Positions 6,337 to 10,367 of a stretch of 10,367 bases of DNA are shown in pieces. A program made the position numbers and the translations under genes. Under the pieces are notes generated by a model that saw nothing but the letters and a program-made list of their open reading frames with translations, was not told where the DNA came from and did not search any database. This DNA comes from Desulfobacterales bacterium (GTDB lineage: Bacteria; Desulfobacterota; DSM-4660; Desulfatiglandales; Desulfatiglandaceae), in NCBI GenBank assembly GCA_021107495.1, contig JAIOSR010000152.1, positions 1 through 10,367 of the forward strand, written 5' to 3'. Each line of letters starts with the position of its first letter. Position 1 is the first letter of the stretch.

Positions 6337-6380
6337 TATAAAAGATTTAGAAAGGTCTGTTTGAAAGAAAGGAGCGGATA

Positions 6381-7415
6381 ATGCTTTTAGATCCCATTTT
6401 GGGTTTATTTTCCAATGATTTGGCCATCGATCTCGGGACGGCCAACACTCTTGTTTATGTGAAAGGAAAAGGGATCGTTTTGAGCGAGCCCTCTGTGGTG
6501 GCAGTCAAGAAAGACGGAAAAGGGGGCCACAAGGTCCTGGCAGTCGGCACGGAAGCAAAAAGGATGTTAGGCAGGACCCCGGGAAATATTGTGGCTATCC
6601 GTCCCATGAAGGATGGAGTGATTGCTGATTTTGAAATTACTGAAGCAATGCTTCGTCATTTTATAACAAAAGTCCATAACCGAAGGACCCTCGTGAGGCC
6701 CCGAATCATTATCTGTGTGCCCAGCGGGATTACCCAGGTTGAAAAGAGGGCCGTTCGTGAATCCGCGGAGTCTGCCGGTGCCAGGGAAGTGTTTCTTATT
6801 GAGGAGCCCATGGCCGCGGCCATAGGTGCGGGATTGCCCATCACCGAACCTACTGCCAACATGGTAGTTGATATTGGCGGCGGGACCACGGAAGTTGCGG
6901 TCATCTCCCTTGCCGGGATTGTCTACAGCAGGTCTGTCAGGGTTGCCGGAGACAAGATGGACGATGCCATTTTGAACCATATTAAGAGAAAATATAATCT
7001 TTTGATAGGTATAAGGACTTCGGAGATCATAAAAACCAGCATCGGCAATGCCTTTCCAAGCGATGAAATTGAAACCATTGAAGTAAAGGGCCGGGACCTG
7101 GTCACCGGGATTCCGAAGATTTTGACCATAGACTCGGATGAGATAAGGAAGGCCATTTCAGAGCAGGTGGAAACGATTGTTGAAACAGTGCGAATCGCCC
7201 TGGAGCAGACACCGCCGGAATTAGCCGCGGATATAGTGGATAAGGGGATAGTCTTGACCGGAGGGGGTTCATTGCTAAAGAATCTTGACGTCCTGCTGAG
7301 AGAGGAAACCAAACTTCCCATAACGGTCACTGAAGATCCCTTGTCCACCGTGGTTATTGGTTCCGGAAAAACCTTAGAAAGCCTCGCAATATTGAGGGAG
7401 GTTGCAATCGCTTAG
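6381..7415 (+). CDS. mreB: Rod shape-determining protein MreB (bacterial actin)
   Basis: MreB is the actin-like ATPase whose short membrane-bound filaments guide elongation peptidoglycan synthesis. The 344-aa length is typical. The short hydrophobic N-terminus (MLLDPILGLF) suits membrane attachment. Actin-fold nucleotide motifs are clear: phosphate 1 at DLGTANT (17-23), phosphate 2 at DIGGGTTEVA (164-173) and the adenosine motif GIVLTGGGSL (289-298). VPSGITQVEKRAV (113-125) and EEPMAAAIGAGLP (141-153) are also classical. A segment usually read as GERTAE is GIRTSE here (210-215). The ATG at 6381 is well supported by AAAGGAG (6368-6374), 6 bases upstream. It is the first gene of the mre operon and is divergent from rpmH. 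The next gene is 146 bases away, a wider gap than the others in the operon. Confidence 0.98.
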   Translation: MLLDPILGLFSNDLAIDLGTANTLVYVKGKGIVLSEPSVVAVKKDGKGGHKVLAVGTEAKRMLGRTPGNIVAIRPMKDGVIADFEITEAMLRHFITKVHNRRTLVRPRIIICVPSGITQVEKRAVRESAESAGAREVFLIEEPMAAAIGAGLPITEPTANMVVDIGGGTTEVAVISLAGIVYSRSVRVAGDKMDDAILNHIKRKYNLLIGIRTSEIIKTSIGNAFPSDEIETIEVKGRDLVTGIPKILTIDSDEIRKAISEQVETIVETVRIALEQTPPELAADIVDKGIVLTGGGSLLKNLDVLLREETKLPITVTEDPLSTVVIGSGKTLESLAILREVAIA

Positions 7416-7420
7416 CGTCT

Positions 7421-7456
7421 GCCCGTAAATGAAAAAAGATCCGGTTTTTGCCGGGC
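7421..7456 (+). other. Possible hairpin just after the mreB stop
   Basis: GCCCG (7421-7425) can pair with CGGGC (7452-7456), and the A-run at 7432-7437 can pair with the T-run at 7445-7449 inside it. No T-run follows on the 3' side, so this is at best a weak terminator or an mRNA 3'-end stabiliser between mreB and mreC. The stem is interrupted, and an alternative CCGG/CCGG fold competes with it. Confidence 0.25.
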
Positions 7457-7510
7457 TTATCCTTCTAAAACAGGGTGCACAGAGGCGTAAAACCAGGCCA
7501 CAAGACCTAT

Positions 7511-7539
7511 TTGTCTGTTCAAGGAATGGATCGTAGATA
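7511..7539 (+). promoter_or_regulatory. Weak candidate internal promoter before mreC
   Basis: TTGTCT (7511-7516) and TAGATA (7534-7539) stand at the ideal 17-base spacing, but the hexamers match consensus at only 4 and 3 of 6 bases. It lies in the 146-base mreB-mreC gap and would give a very short mreC leader. This is a speculative call. Confidence 0.18.
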
Positions 7540-7561
7540 AAAGCGGAGCTGAGTCCAGTCA

Positions 7562-8374
7562 TTGAAAGGTGTAACAAGCTTTCGTAAAATCTGGTTGTGG
7601 GTTTTTATTGCCGGCTTTATATTATTTTTGCTGTCGTCAAATTCCGGCCAAAGGCCGAAGTGGAACCCGGCTGAACAGCTTATTGTACAAATCACGGCGC
7701 CCTTTCAAAGGTTCATCACACATACTGTCAATATCACAGAGAAGTTCTGGCTAGGCTATTTCCAATTAGTCAATGTCCGTCATGAAAACAGGCAGTTGAA
7801 AAAAGAGGTTGATGCCCTCAGGATGGAAACCATCCGGTACAGGGAACAGTTGTCCACCCACCAGAGACTTCAGGAACTTCTTCAATTCAAGCATACCATT
7901 GACAGGCCGGTCCTGGCTGCCCAGGTAATCGGCCTGGACCCCACGGGATGGTTCAAATCAATTATTATTGACAAAGGGAAAAGGGCAGGCCTGAAGTTGA
8001 ATATGCCTGTAGTGAATGCCTGCGGTGTTGTCGGCAGAATCGTTTCCGTCTCGTCGACTTATGCCAAGGTCCTGTTGATCATTGATCAGAACAGTGCCGT
8101 TGATTGCCTTGTCCAAAGATCTCGCGACAGGGGTATGGTAAAAGGGAAATCCATTGACAACTGTAAACTGGATTATGTAGTGAAATCCAGCGATGTAGCT
8201 ATCGGAGATATGGTGGTCACGTCGGGCCTTGGAGGCATTTTTCCAAAAGGCCTGCCCGTGGGTCGTATTTCAGATGTCACGGAAGTTTCAGGGGACCTTT
8301 TCAAGGACATTGTGGTCAAACCTGTTGTCGATTTTTCTAAATTAGAAGAAGTTTTGGTGATTTTGGTAAAATAA
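7562..8374 (+). CDS. mreC: Rod shape-determining protein MreC
   Basis: MreC is a bitopic inner-membrane protein of the elongasome. Its periplasmic domain binds PBP2 and links it to MreB through MreD. The 270-aa product has a short cytoplasmic start, a membrane segment (about 11-26), a coiled-coil-like stretch (about 70-108, rich in E, R, K, Q and L) and the beta-rich MreC domain. It carries the family signature VVTSGLGGIFPKGLPVGRI (218-236) and also VNACGVVGRIVSVS (151-164). The start is TTG at 7562: an in-frame stop at 7550-7552 rules out anything earlier, and no ATG or GTG lies before the membrane segment. The nearest GGAG (7545-7548) is 13 bases away, so initiation should be weak. mreD follows after 17 bases. 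Confidence 0.95.
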   Translation: MKGVTSFRKIWLWVFIAGFILFLLSSNSGQRPKWNPAEQLIVQITAPFQRFITHTVNITEKFWLGYFQLVNVRHENRQLKKEVDALRMETIRYREQLSTHQRLQELLQFKHTIDRPVLAAQVIGLDPTGWFKSIIIDKGKRAGLKLNMPVVNACGVVGRIVSVSSTYAKVLLIIDQNSAVDCLVQRSRDRGMVKGKSIDNCKLDYVVKSSDVAIGDMVVTSGLGGIFPKGLPVGRISDVTEVSGDLFKDIVVKPVVDFSKLEEVLVILVK

Positions 8375-8377
8375 AAA

Positions 8378-8383
8378 AAGGAG
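8378..8383 (+). promoter_or_regulatory. Ribosome binding site supporting the mreD GTG start
   Basis: AAGGAG stands 8 bases before GTG at 8392, in the 17-base gap after the mreC stop. It supports this GTG as the true start, with mreD translated from the same transcript as mreC. Confidence 0.75.
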
Positions 8384-8391
8384 AAAAGTAA

Positions 8392-8928
8392 GTGGAAACT
8401 TCAGCCAAAAAGGAAATCGCCTTTTGCCTTTTTGCATGGCTTTTGGGGTTAATTTTCACCCTGCTCAAGGGGAAATGGCTTAACCTCATGGGTTTGGAGT
8501 TTTTTGATCTGGATCTTTTGACCATAATAACGGCCTATCTTTTTCTTTCTTACGGTCAGACTGCTGCAGGCACCTTTGCTTTTGGCCAGGGGTTTTTGAT
8601 CGATCTTTTTTCAGGCGGTTTGCATGGTCTTTTTTCCGTGATTTGTATCGGTGTTTTCGGGGCAATTTATTTAGGTTGCCGGTTTTTTGATCTTCAAACC
8701 CCGAAGGGACAGGTTATTCTCGTTTCATTAGCGGTTTTATTTAAAAAAATCCTTTTTTTATTTGTGCTTGTCCTTTTTTCCCCACAGGTTATCGTTCCAG
8801 GGCCTTTCCTCTGGATATCAGTGGCCTCAGCAATAATTACCGGCCTCATGGCGACTATCATTTTTTACCTGTTCAATCTCCTGAGGGCCATTTCTTTTGA
8901 AGATACTCGCAGTGCCCTGACAAAATAG
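8392..8928 (+). CDS. mreD: Rod shape-determining protein MreD
   Basis: MreD is a polytopic inner-membrane protein that connects MreC with MreB and PBP2 in the elongasome. The 178-aa product is strongly hydrophobic, with about five to six membrane segments (roughly 8-25, 42-57, 60-78, 80-96, 107-130 and 138-162). It includes the family-like stretch GFLIDLFSGGLHGLFS (67-82). The gene is T-rich, as expected for a membrane protein rich in Phe and Leu. It starts at GTG with a good AAGGAG eight bases upstream. MreD diverges strongly in sequence between bacteria; identification rests on the hydrophobic profile, the conserved motif, the size and its place between mreC and mrdA. Confidence 0.93.
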   Translation: METSAKKEIAFCLFAWLLGLIFTLLKGKWLNLMGLEFFDLDLLTIITAYLFLSYGQTAAGTFAFGQGFLIDLFSGGLHGLFSVICIGVFGAIYLGCRFFDLQTPKGQVILVSLAVLFKKILFLFVLVLFSPQVIVPGPFLWISVASAIITGLMATIIFYLFNLLRAISFEDTRSALTK

Positions 8929-9036
8929 AGAAGCAAGCTTTCGTGAGCGCGGGTTTAAGTTTTCAGAGTATAGGGTTATGAGACCCAACGAATCCCTAAC
9001 ATTTGAACCGTCAACGGGTAAGTAGAGACTAATGTT

Positions 9037-10367
9037 TTGAGAACCTCAGATTTTGATCCCGTATCCGTAGAAATTTTTAATAAGCAGCTCAAAAGGGTGA
9101 TACTGGTTGTTCTGGTGGTGTTCGGCATTTTAATCCTCAGATTATGGCACCTTCAGATTCTAAGCGGATCAACCTACCGGACCAAGTCGGAGGACAATCG
9201 TTTTCAACTTCAGGACATTCCCCCTTTCAGGGGCATCATATTTGACCGGAAAGGTGAGATGCTCGTGGGCAACCGCCCTTCCTACGGGCTATACGTGATT
9301 CCCGAAGGGATTCAAGACCGGGGGCAACTCCTGAAAAGCCTGAACCGGTTGATAGGTCTTGACCCTGAACTGGCAATGCAAAAACTCAAACGGGCCTCCC
9401 CCGCATATCCCTTCAGGCCGGTCTGCCTTAAAAGGGATATGTCCCGCGACGAATTAGCCGTGATCGAGACCCAAAGGTTCAATCTGTCCGGGGTGATGAT
9501 TAAAGTGAAACCACAGAGGCACTACGCCTGGGGAAAGCTTGCCTCTCATGCCCTTGGATATTTAGGAGAAATCAGTGAGAGGCAGTTAAAGACCGAAAAA
9601 TATCCGGGTAACAAACGCGGGGATTTGATCGGAAAGTCCGGTGTGGAATGGAAATGGCAGCCATTATTAAACGGAATGCGAGGGGGCGAACAGGTGGAGG
9701 TGGATGCGGCCGGTAGGAAAATACGTGTTGTTTCCCACAAGCCCCCTGTCTCCGGCGCGAGTATTTACCTGACAATTGATAAGGACCTTCAGGCACTGGT
9801 GGAAAGGGCCCTGGTCGGCAAAAAAGGGGCGATTGTGGCCATGAATCCCAATAACGGTGAGATTCTGGCCATGGCCAGCACTCCCTCTTTCAATCCCAAT
9901 GTGTTTATCCGTGGGATAGACAGGGCGACCTGGAAAGAAATTTCCACATCTAAGGATTTTCCTTTGCAAAACAGGGCGCTGTGCGGGCAATACCCGCCGG
10001 GCTCTGTTTTCAAGATTGTCGTTGCCTTAGCAGGGCTTGAAGAGGGTGTTATTGATCCGGAAGAAGAGCTTGTCTGTAGTGGGGTCTATACTTTGGGTCA
10101 GCATAAATACCACTGCTGGAAAAAGCATGGGCATGGAAAAGTCAATCTCCACAGGGCCTTGAGAGAGTCATGTGATATATATTTTTATAAGGTAGGGAAA
10201 AGGCTGGGTGTTGACAGGATCGCCCGTTATGCAAAAAGGTTAGGGCTTGGAAAGGCTACCGGTTTTGATGCGGGCCGGGAAAAGATCGGCCTGATCCCAA
10301 CCAGCCGGTGGAAGTTAAAAAGGTTCGGTGTTCCCTGGCAGACCGGAGAGACAATCTCCACGGCAAT
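9037..10367 (+). CDS. mrdA: Penicillin-binding protein 2 (peptidoglycan D,D-transpeptidase MrdA), 5' part
   Basis: PBP2 is the elongasome transpeptidase that cross-links new peptidoglycan in the periplasm, paired with the glycosyltransferase RodA. The window holds 443 codons; the gene runs off the end. A membrane anchor lies at about 21-37. The dimerisation domain begins with RGIIFDRKG (65-73) and includes SHALGYLGEIS and DLIGKSGVEW. The transpeptidase domain starts near GAIVAMNP (264-271). It contains the active-site SVFK, with nucleophile Ser323 in YPPGSVFK, and the second motif SCD (378-380). The KTG motif would lie past the window. The frame is open only from 9022, no in-frame ATG occurs before the membrane anchor, and TTG at 9037 is the best start. 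The protein then begins MRTSDFDPVSVEIF. The upstream Shine-Dalgarno is poor. mreD ends 108 bases before. Confidence 0.95.
   Translation, partial: MRTSDFDPVSVEIFNKQLKRVILVVLVVFGILILRLWHLQILSGSTYRTKSEDNRFQLQDIPPFRGIIFDRKGEMLVGNRPSYGLYVIPEGIQDRGQLLKSLNRLIGLDPELAMQKLKRASPAYPFRPVCLKRDMSRDELAVIETQRFNLSGVMIKVKPQRHYAWGKLASHALGYLGEISERQLKTEKYPGNKRGDLIGKSGVEWKWQPLLNGMRGGEQVEVDAAGRKIRVVSHKPPVSGASIYLTIDKDLQALVERALVGKKGAIVAMNPNNGEILAMASTPSFNPNVFIRGIDRATWKEISTSKDFPLQNRALCGQYPPGSVFKIVVALAGLEEGVIDPEEELVCSGVYTLGQHKYHCWKKHGHGKVNLHRALRESCDIYFYKVGKRLGVDRIARYAKRLGLGKATGFDAGREKIGLIPTSRWKLKRFGVPWQTGETISTA

Noticed and set aside
6216..6380. Replication origin beside rpmH
   Set aside because: No TTATNCACA-type DnaA boxes are present; the AT-richness is explained by the two divergent promoters.
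7575..8944. 11-base direct repeat CAAGCTTTCGT at 7575-7585 and 8934-8944
   Set aside because: Several matches of this length are expected by chance in 10 kb, and the flanks show no similarity.

Overview
The window is a chromosomal housekeeping region with intact, tightly packed genes. I see no plasmid, phage, insertion sequence, CRISPR or tRNA signal in it. A short-form ThiC-family protein, an rpmH-rnpA-yidD-yidC-jag-mnmE cluster, an mreBCD-mrdA operon and a moderate GC content together suggest a Gram-negative anaerobe of the Desulfobacterota (former Deltaproteobacteria). This is an inference from gene content and protein character; no rRNA is present to confirm it.

Layout. Bases 1-206 hold a probable intrinsic terminator of an off-window gene (12-41), a long imperfect hairpin (51-105), a weak candidate promoter and the leader of a ThiC-family gene (207-1490, plus strand). 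A 116-base gap with no recognisable terminator separates it from the convergent end of a minus-strand cluster. That cluster runs from 6215 down to 1607: rpmH (ribosomal protein L34), rnpA (RNase P protein), yidD, yidC (membrane insertase), jag/khpB (RNA-binding protein) and mnmE (tRNA-modifying GTPase). In many bacteria this block lies beside dnaA and oriC. Here no dnaA is next to rpmH, and I see no DnaA-box cluster.

A 165-base divergent intergenic region (6216-6380) separates rpmH from a plus-strand cell-shape operon: mreB (6381-7415), mreC (7562-8374), mreD (8392-8928) and the 5' part of mrdA, which encodes PBP2 (9037 to the window end). The divergent region carries a good sigma-70-type promoter for rpmH, a weaker candidate for mreB, and an inverted repeat between their -35 elements.

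Functionally, the minus cluster joins ribosome and tRNA maturation (L34, RNase P, MnmE) to membrane protein insertion (YidD, YidC) and RNA binding (KhpB). The plus cluster builds the elongasome: MreB filaments at the inner membrane, MreC and MreD as membrane links, and PBP2 as the peptidoglycan transpeptidase. RodA would be expected just past the window. Initiation signals differ within the mre operon: mreB has ATG with a strong Shine-Dalgarno, mreD has GTG, and mreC and mrdA most likely start at TTG. This may help set protein ratios.

I find no clearly new multi-gene system. The points most worth a second look are the identity of the ThiC-family enzyme (thiamin or cobalamin lower-ligand synthesis), the unexplained leader hairpin before it, and the rpmH-mreB divergent control region.
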